A stretch of 51,505 bases of DNA from an uncultured Johnsonella sp. (lineage in GTDB: Bacteria; Bacillota; Clostridia; Lachnospirales; Lachnospiraceae). Below, one piece after another: positions 17,764 through 26,900 of this stretch. The notes beneath the pieces were generated by a model that was not told where the DNA came from, searched no databases, and saw only the letters and a list, made by a program, of their open reading frames with translations. The stretch's first letter is position 1. Every line of letters begins with the position of its first letter. The translations under genes and the position numbers were made by a program. The stretch is from contig CAAFUL010000091.1 of NCBI GenBank assembly GCA_900766185.1, forward strand, positions 1 to 51,505. The letters run 5' to 3'.

Positions 17764-19668
17764 ATGAATAAAAAGAATGTAATCGAACTTAGGCAATATA
17801 CAAAGGACTGCATAGTGCGTTACTCCTTAAACAGTACCAACTATTTGGGAGAAGAGCCGAGATACCCTATGATCATATGTTATATGGGGGAGGCTTCAAC
17901 TGCTGCCTATGAGGATGTTTCGTCAGAGCTGTATCAATTATGGCCTTCTTTTCATGAGCATATACTTCATTTTTGCATTGACTATAAAGAAGATGACAAT
18001 GCACTGACTTATAAACTGTTAAGTAAAGAAGGAAGCAGGGATATATCGGAGCAGGAATTGCTTAAAAACCTTAATCTGCTGCATGATGAAGACAGCGGTT
18101 TCGAGTCCGTAGACAGAATCAACATGTACTTTATTATGGACAGTTCCAAGGTACTTACATTAGACGAATATCTTAAGCAGCTTGGCTTATACAAGCTTAT
18201 AAAAGAGAAGTTAAGAAATATAACAGCCAGAGATATGCTGTTTTTGTTGCTTAATGAGGGATTGGACAGAAGTGCCGTTTCTATAAGGATAAAAAACCAT
18301 CTTGCTAAATACTACGAAGAAGAGGGTCGCAGTATATATAGTATGGACACTGTATTTATAATAAGCAATAAAAGAAGTGACGGTCATATAGTAAGGAATT
18401 TTGAGAAAATGTATAGCATAATCTCGTATGTTATTGCCCAGTCCAATCAAAAAAGTGATGCTCATACCATATCAATGCTGTATTCGGGAGGGCTCAAGTG
18501 TGTATCTTTTTCAAGAGTATCAAAGCCTCTCGATGACATTTCCCTCGTAATAATACAAAGTTTTTTAAGACAATTAAGAGAGCATAACCAAAGAAAGCCA
18601 AACACGCAGATACTGAGCGAAAAAAGATTAAAAGAGCTTGCCGGTATTAATGAAGAGGGAGTTTTCAAGTGCATAGAAGACTATATTAATACACATAAAA
18701 GCCAATATGAGGTTACAGAGGAGTTTCTTGAATACTTCCCTAGAAAATATATGGATGCGGCGGATATCAGCAGGCTGTCCTATGAAGATGCGGACGAGCT
18801 TACTATGGGTACTGTAAGCGGATATGTATCCACGCTTGTATACAAGGCGCTTGGATCCTTTGAGGCACAGGGTGTACCTGAACTTGTGGCAAATTATAGA
18901 AAGTATATTAATAAAAGCTGCAAGTCTAAGGAAGAACTCTTGGAGCTTAGAGATAATATAAATACTCTAAAAAGGCTTATTTCCGAAAAAGCCGACAGAT
19001 TTATCGGAAATACCGGAGTAATAGATGTTGTAAGTAAGAGACTTACCTACGAACTGTCAGATAATCAAAGCATAAGGGAAGAGATTTTTAAAGTTATAGA
19101 AGATGAGGCAAGAAACTCACAGAGCTTTGAAAGAAGTTTTGAAGAGCTTATCAATGCACTTGACGAGATGAGAAGCGTAAGTGACACAAGTATAAAATCA
19201 ATGTACGGCAATATAGCCGACAGATATGTATATGAGAATCTGGAAGGCATCAATGAGGAGTTCAGGAAGCTTCGTTCAGATGAAGATTTTTATATGTTTG
19301 CAAAAAGGCATATAGGAGAAATAATAAAAAGCCACGATATATTCAGACTTAATTTTGAAGATGAGTTAAGAGAAAGACTTAATAAAAATGATGATCCGAC
19401 CTATATAGATAATTGGCTTTATTCAAGGCTTACAAGTATAGATGAAGTACCTATATACCTAAGATCCACTTTCGGAACCTTTACTCCTTTAGGCTCTATC
19501 TTCTCATTGCGTACAGATACAAGACTAAGTGATTATATCAGAAAACTTTTGACCGGAACCGACAAGACCACATATTACTACAATACAAGGTCAAACAGCT
19601 ATGCCATAGCTATGGAGATCTTTAAAGTGGAAGCCAGCAATATAATATCACAGGAGGAGGACAATTAA
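17764..19668 (+). CDS. Uncharacterised protein co-encoded with the tubulin-like GTPase
   Basis: 634 residues from ATG 17764, nine bases after GGGAG; a TTG 21 bases earlier is less likely. No signal peptide or membrane segment is visible. The N-terminal part has alternating strands and helices (PMIICYMGEASTAAYEDVSS, RINMYFIMDSSKVLT, MDTVFIISNKRSDG), suggesting a Rossmann-like or tubulin-like fold without a recognisable phosphate loop. The C-terminal half is strongly helical and charged, possibly coiled coil near residues 380-480. I do not recognise a family. Its position directly after the tubulin-like gene suggests a binding partner or regulator of the filament protein. Confidence 0.7.
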   Translation: MNKKNVIELRQYTKDCIVRYSLNSTNYLGEEPRYPMIICYMGEASTAAYEDVSSELYQLWPSFHEHILHFCIDYKEDDNALTYKLLSKEGSRDISEQELLKNLNLLHDEDSGFESVDRINMYFIMDSSKVLTLDEYLKQLGLYKLIKEKLRNITARDMLFLLLNEGLDRSAVSIRIKNHLAKYYEEEGRSIYSMDTVFIISNKRSDGHIVRNFEKMYSIISYVIAQSNQKSDAHTISMLYSGGLKCVSFSRVSKPLDDISLVIIQSFLRQLREHNQRKPNTQILSEKRLKELAGINEEGVFKCIEDYINTHKSQYEVTEEFLEYFPRKYMDAADISRLSYEDADELTMGTVSGYVSTLVYKALGSFEAQGVPELVANYRKYINKSCKSKEELLELRDNINTLKRLISEKADRFIGNTGVIDVVSKRLTYELSDNQSIREEIFKVIEDEARNSQSFERSFEELINALDEMRSVSDTSIKSMYGNIADRYVYENLEGINEEFRKLRSDEDFYMFAKRHIGEIIKSHDIFRLNFEDELRERLNKNDDPTYIDNWLYSRLTSIDEVPIYLRSTFGTFTPLGSIFSLRTDTRLSDYIRKLLTGTDKTTYYYNTRSNSYAIAMEIFKVEASNIISQEEDN

Positions 19669-19672
19669 GCTT

Positions 19673-20428
19673 ATGAGATATATTTGTAAAGAATATGACG
19701 GCAGTAAGAGTGTATCAAGTGTATTTCAAAATGATGAGCAGACCTTCCTCACATGGAGCAGTTCAAGCAATGATGACTGCATTATAATAAAAGCCGACTA
19801 TATGAAGGATATTAATGTGGAAAGGTTTTGTGAAGTTTTAGGTGCTGCCTTAAGTAAAGAGGGTATAAAGCTTACAGACCTTAAAGATTTTTTTGAGATA
19901 GAAGACAGGGCGGCTCCTTATAATAAACTTTATAAGATTGCCTATGTCGATAAAAGACAGCACGCTTTGGCAGGAGGAATAAATATAAGTGAAAGAGGCT
20001 GCCGCTATACAGTACTTGCCTGCGGCTTTGAGACAGACAGTGCAGGCAAAGAATTGTGCTATATCGTAAAACCCAATCCAAAGACCATATATGTTCCCTA
20101 TACGGATATACAATTTGAGCTTAAGATGGATATTTTAGCTGTGGAAAATGACAGATCCGGCAAGGGCGGACTGGCAGGTCTTATGGGTATGTTTAAAAGA
20201 AGACAGGAAGAGGAAGAAGCATCCTTTTATAAGATAGAATTTGACAAAGACTACAGCAGTCAATGCAGCAACAACGATCTGTCCTACAGAATAGGAAGTT
20301 TTGAAATTCCGTTTACGAAGAAGTTACTTAAAAACAAGCTCTTTTACATAAAAACAGAGCAAAAACCTATAATAATCAATAAGAATGAAGGTCTTAAGCT
20401 TATAATAAACGGAAAAGAATATATGTAA
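19673..20428 (+). CDS. Uncharacterised 251-residue protein of the tubulin/GTPase cluster
   Basis: It starts four bases after the previous stop, behind a strong AGGAGGAGG inside the end of that gene, so translation is probably coupled. The sequence is soluble and mixed, with paired beta-rich segments (YTVLACGFET, ELCYIVKPNPKTIYVPY, LFYIKTEQKPIIINKNE) and one basic/acidic linker (FKRRQEEEEAS). It ends in GLKLIINGKEYM. There are no catalytic motifs that I can name. It may be an adaptor between the uncharacterised 634-residue protein and the GTPase encoded next; this is inference from order only. Confidence 0.65.
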   Translation: MRYICKEYDGSKSVSSVFQNDEQTFLTWSSSSNDDCIIIKADYMKDINVERFCEVLGAALSKEGIKLTDLKDFFEIEDRAAPYNKLYKIAYVDKRQHALAGGINISERGCRYTVLACGFETDSAGKELCYIVKPNPKTIYVPYTDIQFELKMDILAVENDRSGKGGLAGLMGMFKRRQEEEEASFYKIEFDKDYSSQCSNNDLSYRIGSFEIPFTKKLLKNKLFYIKTEQKPIIINKNEGLKLIINGKEYM

Positions 20429-20445
20429 AAGCAAATGGAGGAATT

Positions 20446-22086
20446 ATGCCCGGATATAAATTTAAATGCCCCTATTGTTTTAAGGAAATGACCGACACAC
20501 AGGTGCATTTCAGATCAAAACGAGTAAGTGAGGATAGCGATAATCCGCTCCCACCTCAATTTTACGGAGATTATGAAGCCTTTATGCTCAATTATACCGG
20601 CAGCAATAAGGCTCAGATACAAAGCAAGTATGAGGAGTGGGCATTCTTTGCAAAGGCTAAGGATGAAAAATACGAGCAGTTTTGGAAGAATTTCGGCGGA
20701 GTAACCACAGAAAGAAAAAGTGACAGTGTAAAGAAGATAGACGGAAACTTTGAGGAATATGAAAGAAAAGTTATAGATCCCTTTGACAAGGCGAATGAGA
20801 AGTATCTTAGCTTCGGTGATAATATATTTAAAATGGATGAGCACAATATGGTAAGGGCTATAGAATTAAAAAGCGGAGAACTCTGCGATAAGAGAGTATG
20901 CCCCCACTGCCATAATCCTCTTCCGACTAATTACGGACTTTATGATACAAAGTTTATATCAATGGTCGGTGTGTCAAGAGCGGGTAAGACAGTATTTCTT
21001 TCACAACTTATCAAGCATATAGGAGACTACGGTGCCAAAATAGGGCTTTCTATTATGTCTGCAAATGATACCGCCAAGCAATTTATAGAACTGCATCCGG
21101 TAAAAAAGCAGCAAAACCTGCCCGGAGGTACTCCTATGGGGCATTTTGAGCAGCCTTTGTGCTTTCAATTAATTCAAAGAGTGGGTACAAGGCTTAAAAA
21201 AAGCATGATAGTGCTGTATGATGTGGCAGGAGAAGCACTTACCAATAAGGAGAGTGTAGGGAAATTCGCCCCGTTTATATCACAGTCTGACGGAGTTATA
21301 TATGTAATAGATCCTGAGCAGTTTGAAAACATAGCAAGAATTTACGAAGTTGAAGAAAGGGTAAAACCTGAAGATGTACTTGGAGAGATCCATGGGTATC
21401 TTAGGAATACCGCCTTGGAAAATATAAAGGAGCTTAGAAGTAAAGACCCCTACCTTATCAGTGAAGATAAACAGCGCATGGTCAGTGATGAGCCGAGGCA
21501 GATACCTATAGCCGTTGTGCTTTCCAAGGTAGACGAGAGAAATGTTATAGATGCCATGAGAGCTGCCGATCCCAATTGCGGTGAGGCGGTAAGAGAGCTG
21601 AGCGGACTGATAGGAGAAAATAATACAAGGATAAGTGCATTTAATGCAGGGGCTTACAATAAACTCGGTCAGGCACTTAATAATTTTGCAATGAAGAATG
21701 CGGATACACTGCGCAGCCAATTATATAATACTTTTACCAATTTTGCTTTCTTTGCGGTATCTTCACTTGGATGTAGTTGTGAAGCCATAGATGTGGGAGG
21801 GGTGAAGGTATACGGTCCGATAGATGAACCAAGCCCTAAGAGGATAGAAGAACCATTTTACTGGATCTTATATAAATTCGGTATGATAGGGGCAAGCGAC
21901 GAAGTCTACAGTCCGGCGGATAAATTTAATGTGTGTCCCAATTGCTCAAGTGTGCAAACCGAAGACTATGATGCAGACGAAGACCCTGCATTTAAGGGAA
22001 TGTTTAACAGGTTCAAAAACAGGGCGGAATATAATGAGAAGAAAGAGCATACTTCAAGATGTATTATATGTGGATATACATGGTAA
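20446..22086 (+). CDS. Zinc-ribbon TRAFAC-type GTPase (double-GTPase-2-like)
   Basis: 546 residues. A split zinc ribbon (C8-x2-C11 and C152-x2-C155) precedes a P-loop GTPase core with Walker A GVSRAGKT (175-182), DVAGE (259-263) as G3, and SKVD (360-363) in the place of NKxD. A second zinc ribbon closes the protein (VCPNC near 497 and CIICGYTW at the end). This organisation is that of bacterial GTPases encoded beside GAP1-like proteins and vWA/tubulin partners in predicted signalling or conflict systems. It has a consensus GGAGG site. It most likely acts as a switch controlled by the next protein; GTP hydrolysis and metal binding are predicted from motifs. Confidence 0.85.
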   Translation: MPGYKFKCPYCFKEMTDTQVHFRSKRVSEDSDNPLPPQFYGDYEAFMLNYTGSNKAQIQSKYEEWAFFAKAKDEKYEQFWKNFGGVTTERKSDSVKKIDGNFEEYERKVIDPFDKANEKYLSFGDNIFKMDEHNMVRAIELKSGELCDKRVCPHCHNPLPTNYGLYDTKFISMVGVSRAGKTVFLSQLIKHIGDYGAKIGLSIMSANDTAKQFIELHPVKKQQNLPGGTPMGHFEQPLCFQLIQRVGTRLKKSMIVLYDVAGEALTNKESVGKFAPFISQSDGVIYVIDPEQFENIARIYEVEERVKPEDVLGEIHGYLRNTALENIKELRSKDPYLISEDKQRMVSDEPRQIPIAVVLSKVDERNVIDAMRAADPNCGEAVRELSGLIGENNTRISAFNAGAYNKLGQALNNFAMKNADTLRSQLYNTFTNFAFFAVSSLGCSCEAIDVGGVKVYGPIDEPSPKRIEEPFYWILYKFGMIGASDEVYSPADKFNVCPNCSSVQTEDYDADEDPAFKGMFNRFKNRAEYNEKKEHTSRCIICGYTW

Positions 22087-22178
22087 TCTGACAGAGTAAA
22101 TGTTAAAAATGTGTTACAGTTCAGGTAGCTCATTCATCTTCGTCAAAAAAGCTAAAAATATCAAACGGAGGCTAAAGT

Positions 22179-24662
22179 ATGACTGATAAGATATGGCAAT
22201 GCTGCTTTACTAATACGGATCATGTAAATGGAAGTCCGGTCAAATCAGGCTGGACCCCGCTTGCAGTATCCGCATCCATCCCTCATTTGGCGTATGAGGC
22301 TTGTATAAAGTGGCAGGCTGCCAATTCAAGAATAGAGAATGAAAGTTCGACTTCACTTAACAGTGTATATGAGCTTATATGTGATAGCGGATATGCCTTT
22401 GCTATGCAACATAAGTACGGATTAAAAGATAACTACGGCAGACCCAATATGTTTTCACATGCCTATATAGTACCTATAGAAGAGTTTTTAAAAGACCCTA
22501 ATTGCTTACTTGCCCTATCTGATGTTAATTTTGTTGACAGTCAGGAAGAGGCGGAAAAAAGAAATAATGCAGAAAGCAGCCTATCAAACCCGGTTTATGA
22601 TAAGAGTTTTGAGATTTCTTCTTCTTTGGAGTCTCTTTCTATGGATAGAGAGGCTTACAAAAGTCTGCTTAGAACAGTTTATGTGCTTAATGCTGACGAG
22701 AGAAACTTAAGACCCTTGCACATAGAAGCCTATGAGGACAGGCAAAAAATCAAGGCACTTATCTATCTTATACATAAAGGACTGCCATACCATACAAGAG
22801 AAAACTTAAAAATTGCAATTATGCCTCAAACAGACACTTACTTTAGAAATATATTATTTGATAAAGATGCTAAAAGCAGGGGTATATACATAGTTCCGGG
22901 GAGCAAAGAGACTAACAACAAAGCACAAGCCTCACCTGTATTTGAAATTATAGATGAGTTTGCCGAGCATTTTGATCGGGAAGAAAAAGAAAGCTATTAT
23001 AAAGAGCTTAGCGATAAGGCGACAGGTCTTGGAGGTACGGGGGCTTTAACCGAAAGAGCCTTGAAAGTAGCCTATGCTATGAATAACATAGGTGATGTGA
23101 AGGAAAGATCTGAATGGAGTGATGAGAAGTTAATGCTTAGGCTCTCTGATGCCTTTCTTTATAATGCGGATATGATAAGCGGTCTTGAGTACAGAAAAAG
23201 CTTTGAAGACTTTGTAGCTGTCATGCTTGAAGAAGTCATGAAAAGAAGACTGGGTATTAATGAAAATATGTACGAGAGGATTTCCGCTTTCTCAATAAGG
23301 GCTACAAGTGATAACCTAAAAGGGGTTTGGAAGGAACTTAGACAGTACCAATTTGAAACCGCCATGAGTGAGGAACAAAAAAGGGCATGGTTTATAAATC
23401 TTGAAACCAATGCACTTGAGAGTTTTATAGCATTTTCCTCTGAGCTTATTAATCAAAAAAGGGATAATAGGGCTTTAAGAGAATACCTTGTAAGCGCTAT
23501 AGAAAAAAGCGAGAATTTAGAGGAGTTGTTAAAAACCGAAGCTAAGATTCTTCGTATAGAAATAGGGGTCTTGGACAAAGCGTCAAAAGAAGATTTCTTT
23601 AAGGACATACATAAGCTCTTAACGGATAGGTTATGGAAACTTTATAAGTCAGAGCTTGACAGCACGGATGCTAAGAAAACCTATAAATTATTTGTTGAAG
23701 CACATGAATTGCTTTCAAGCCTGGATGAAAACTTTAGCAAAGAGGAGGCAAAAGTCATGGCAAAAAATTATTTTTGGGAAAATTTCAGTTTTGAAAAACT
23801 TGAAAAAATAGGGATGAATGACGAACTGCATAGCCTTATGGACTTGCCGACAGACGCTAATTGCAAGAAGTATACCGATTTTATTGATATACTTAATAAA
23901 ATGCCCGAACAAAGGGATATATATGAAAGTTTGAAGGAATTAAATATATATTATATCCAAAACATTGAAGGATTTGTAAAAGAAGAAGATTATAGAGAAA
24001 AGATTTTAATGAAAAATATTTTCACAAGATTTTTTGAAAAAAATATAAAGAGAAATACAGGGGAAGAATTTGAAGAAGGTTTTGTTGAAGATATGGTAAA
24101 AATAGCCACTGAGGTCAGTACCTACGCTATATATGATGAGTTTATTTATATTATGAAAAATATAAGCGGGCTTAAAAGCAGGGACTATGAAAGCTTGGAT
24201 GAATTAAGCTTTGAAATAGAAGACGGTGAATTAAAAACCAATAATATACTCAGAAGAAGCATGTTTAACCGTATATATGAGAAATTCAAAGCCATAGAGA
24301 TTGATGAAGACGAGGACAATGTAATAAAGCTTGACAGTTGGCTGGCACTGGGAAAGATATATTATTCAAACCTTCCCGAGCAGTGGTTTGAGGTATTTGA
24401 TGATAAAGACTATAAGGCAAAGGTGCTTTTGGACAAGAATATAGAGGACTTACTGGAAGACTCTTACTACTTTATAAAGTGTGAAAATGAGATAGAAAGA
24501 GCCGACTGTCTTAATTCGGCAATATATTATGTTGACAACAAGGGTCAGCACAGGTCGGTGATACATAAGTGGGTCAAATATATAGAAAGGCTTGACAAAG
24601 AACCTTCAGGAGGCATAGGCGACTTTTTCGGAAAGTTATTTGCAAAGAAAAAAGAAGACTGA
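22179..24662 (+). CDS. GTPase-associated protein 1 (GAP1)-like protein
   Basis: 827 residues. The N-terminal about 130 residues resemble the GAP1 N-terminal domain: an opening KIWQCCFTNTDHVNG, then GWTPLAVSASIP, and NYGRPNMFSHAYIVP, which parallels the GR-x-N-x-F-x-H-A pattern of the family. The remaining about 650 residues are helical and charged, with no membrane segment, ending GDFFGKLFAKKKED. Such proteins are always found next to the double-GTPase family, which fits the gene just upstream. The N-terminal assignment is from memory of family patterns. The role, controlling the GTPase or scaffolding, is inferred. GGAGG precedes the start. Confidence 0.7.
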   Translation: MTDKIWQCCFTNTDHVNGSPVKSGWTPLAVSASIPHLAYEACIKWQAANSRIENESSTSLNSVYELICDSGYAFAMQHKYGLKDNYGRPNMFSHAYIVPIEEFLKDPNCLLALSDVNFVDSQEEAEKRNNAESSLSNPVYDKSFEISSSLESLSMDREAYKSLLRTVYVLNADERNLRPLHIEAYEDRQKIKALIYLIHKGLPYHTRENLKIAIMPQTDTYFRNILFDKDAKSRGIYIVPGSKETNNKAQASPVFEIIDEFAEHFDREEKESYYKELSDKATGLGGTGALTERALKVAYAMNNIGDVKERSEWSDEKLMLRLSDAFLYNADMISGLEYRKSFEDFVAVMLEEVMKRRLGINENMYERISAFSIRATSDNLKGVWKELRQYQFETAMSEEQKRAWFINLETNALESFIAFSSELINQKRDNRALREYLVSAIEKSENLEELLKTEAKILRIEIGVLDKASKEDFFKDIHKLLTDRLWKLYKSELDSTDAKKTYKLFVEAHELLSSLDENFSKEEAKVMAKNYFWENFSFEKLEKIGMNDELHSLMDLPTDANCKKYTDFIDILNKMPEQRDIYESLKELNIYYIQNIEGFVKEEDYREKILMKNIFTRFFEKNIKRNTGEEFEEGFVEDMVKIATEVSTYAIYDEFIYIMKNISGLKSRDYESLDELSFEIEDGELKTNNILRRSMFNRIYEKFKAIEIDEDEDNVIKLDSWLALGKIYYSNLPEQWFEVFDDKDYKAKVLLDKNIEDLLEDSYYFIKCENEIERADCLNSAIYYVDNKGQHRSVIHKWVKYIERLDKEPSGGIGDFFGKLFAKKKED

Positions 24663-24673
24663 TCGAGGCAGCT

Positions 24674-25762
24674 ATGTATTTAAAAAAAGATGATTTGTAT
24701 TATAGTGTTTTATACGGCAGCGGAGTGTATTCTTTAAGTGTTGACGGTACACAAGATCCTATAACGGGCGAGAGGAGTGCAGAGTTTTTTAATGTATTAC
24801 ATCAAGAAAGCTTTTTTTCCAGAGCCTTTGGAAGAAGTTTACAAAAAGAAGAGTTTGATAACTATAAAAGGCTTGTACTTTCAGTTCCCGATATAAAAAA
24901 TATACTTTGGCCAAAAGATTTGGTGGCAGTGGGAAAAGAACAGGCTGTAGGCGGTGTTGTAAAGCTTGACAATGTATATGCTTATGACAGTGTAAGGGAA
25001 AGAGTAACGGCAAGAGACTATGTACTTTTATTTGATGAAAGGTCCCGTGTTGTAAGTACGGGTCTTGATAAATATCTTGAAGAGCTTGAGCAGCGCTACG
25101 GAGGAGGGCTTTCGGATAGATCCGAGTGGCAAAATTATCGAAATCCGGAGATTTTATCCTTGGCAAGGACTTTGGTTGCCACCATTGATAAACTCAACAG
25201 GGAGGGGTATTTATACCTTGATTTTCATCCTTCAAGGCTTAGGATCATAAATAAGGAAGTGTATCTTGATTTTTCAAACCTTATATATGATATGGAAAAT
25301 ATTTATAGGGGTAGAGTATGTAAACCGGTATATGAAAAACTCCCTATAGAATTTATAGAGCCGGAACTTTATAACGATAAAAAAAGGAATATAGATTTTG
25401 CCGCACAAAACTACAGCCTTGCCTCTGTGTTGTTTTATTTGCTTGTAGGCAGACACGCATATGACGGTATGCTGCGTGCTCAGGATATAGATGATTCCTT
25501 GTATAACCATTATATTAAGTTTGGCAATATGTGCCTTAGTCCTATATTTATATTTGACGAGCAGGATAGGGCTAATCATCCCGGACATGAAGCAAGAGAT
25601 GAGGCATTGCTTAAAAGATGGGAGGCTTATCCTAAAGAACTGAGATATATGTTTACCAAGGCACTGGCAAGGAAGGTGGAGTATAAGAAAGAAATAAGTT
25701 ACAGATATCAGGATGAGCTTCCGACTCCAAAACAGTGGTTAGATCAACTTGATAAACTTTAA
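24674..25762 (+). CDS. Protein-kinase-like protein, probable pseudokinase
   Basis: 362 residues with a kinase-like C-lobe. YLYLDFHPSRLRI matches the catalytic loop (Asp183) but has Arg188 where the metal-binding Asn belongs, and LDFSNL (199-201) replaces DFG. The hinge-like block NILWPKDLVAVGKEQAVGG resembles the 'WP...G' region of kinase-like proteins associated with vWA systems. The usual beta-3 strand Lys is not evident (FFNVLHQESFF). APE-side helices are visible as NYSLASVLFYLLVGRHAYDG. The changes suggest a scaffold or atypical kinase rather than a normal Ser/Thr kinase. It starts 11 bases after the GAP1-like gene. Confidence 0.7.
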   Translation: MYLKKDDLYYSVLYGSGVYSLSVDGTQDPITGERSAEFFNVLHQESFFSRAFGRSLQKEEFDNYKRLVLSVPDIKNILWPKDLVAVGKEQAVGGVVKLDNVYAYDSVRERVTARDYVLLFDERSRVVSTGLDKYLEELEQRYGGGLSDRSEWQNYRNPEILSLARTLVATIDKLNREGYLYLDFHPSRLRIINKEVYLDFSNLIYDMENIYRGRVCKPVYEKLPIEFIEPELYNDKKRNIDFAAQNYSLASVLFYLLVGRHAYDGMLRAQDIDDSLYNHYIKFGNMCLSPIFIFDEQDRANHPGHEARDEALLKRWEAYPKELRYMFTKALARKVEYKKEISYRYQDELPTPKQWLDQLDKL

Positions 25763-25784
25763 GATTATAAGCAAAGGGGGGCTT

Positions 25785-26888
25785 ATGAATACTGATGGAT
25801 TAAGCTATCTAAGTCCAAAAGATTATTTCAGGGATTATAATGATGAAAACCTAAGCAGCGTACTTGAAGCTATTGTGGGTAAGTACGGTAAGAAAATATT
25901 ATTGGAAGAAGATTTGTTAAAACAGGAGCTTAAAGCCGGCGGAATAAGCAGCATGGATATATACAAGTTGCTTCTTATAAGCAAATGCCGAGGTTTTAGC
26001 GCAATGATAGCCGAAGAAAGTATAAGCTCTGTTGTTGACCTTGACCGTTTGACAAATAATATTTTTACCCAAACAAGGCTTAACAGAGAAGATGTTATGA
26101 GGCTTGCCGCTGCTGTTTTTATAGCCCTTGGTATGATAGAAGTACCGGGGATTAAGCATATTGTAGAAAAAACTTTAGAGAACATAGGAAGCAAACACTA
26201 CACTGATGATGGGTTAAGAAGCAGTGCATTTACTTTAGAGACTTCACAGTACCAAAGCAGAACTCTTGAACATTTTGAACAGGTTTTTGAAAATAACCTA
26301 GCAGATGTGGACAGCATCACAGAGGTAGATCTTAGAAACTTGGAAGCTTTGCTTATAAACGGAGTACCTAAGGCAAAGTACTATACCGCCTGTTATATAA
26401 TGAGCAGGATAGGTTCAAAAGGTGTTGCGGAAAGGTCAGAAAGGGCAATCAGTCTTCTTAATCAGGCAGCAGATGAGGGTGATGCACAGGCGGCGGCAAA
26501 ACTGGCGGATTATTACTATGAAGGAAGACATCATGACGACCATGATAGGGCTTATAAGTTGTATACGGGTATAGGGGCTTTGGCACTTGATGAAAAAAGA
26601 AGGGAAAATATGCTCGGTCTTTTTAATCAAAAACTATACTATAATAAACTGCTTAAATTCACTGCGGTATTATATGTTTTATTTACACTTAGCATGGTAA
26701 TTCCCTTTGGTCTTGGCAGCTATAAGAATTTAACACTGTTTGGAATCTTATTTAGCCTTATATCTTTGGGAGTTTTGATATCGGGTTTTGTGATAAATAA
26801 AATAAAGCCTTATTTTAACATACAATTTATACCGGCAACTTTATTTATAGTATGGTTTTTTGATATTTTGATAAGACTGGTAAGGTAA
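25785..26888 (+). CDS. Sel1-like repeat membrane protein
   Basis: 367 residues from ATG 25785 (preceded by AAAGGGGGG; the upstream frame has no such site). The N-terminal about 180 residues are helical and unrecognised. About one to two Sel1/TPR-like repeats follow (RAISLLNQAADEGDAQAAAKLADYYYEG, read in two parts), then three hydrophobic helices at the C-terminus (FTAVLYVLFTLSMVIPFG, LFGILFSLISLGVLISGF, FIPATLFIVWFFDILI). Most of the protein therefore faces the cytoplasm and is tethered by its tail. This could recruit cytoplasmic partners from the cluster to the membrane. Confidence 0.7.
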   Translation: MNTDGLSYLSPKDYFRDYNDENLSSVLEAIVGKYGKKILLEEDLLKQELKAGGISSMDIYKLLLISKCRGFSAMIAEESISSVVDLDRLTNNIFTQTRLNREDVMRLAAAVFIALGMIEVPGIKHIVEKTLENIGSKHYTDDGLRSSAFTLETSQYQSRTLEHFEQVFENNLADVDSITEVDLRNLEALLINGVPKAKYYTACYIMSRIGSKGVAERSERAISLLNQAADEGDAQAAAKLADYYYEGRHHDDHDRAYKLYTGIGALALDEKRRENMLGLFNQKLYYNKLLKFTAVLYVLFTLSMVIPFGLGSYKNLTLFGILFSLISLGVLISGFVINKIKPYFNIQFIPATLFIVWFFDILIRLVR

Positions 26889-26900
26889 TGGGGGAAGTAT

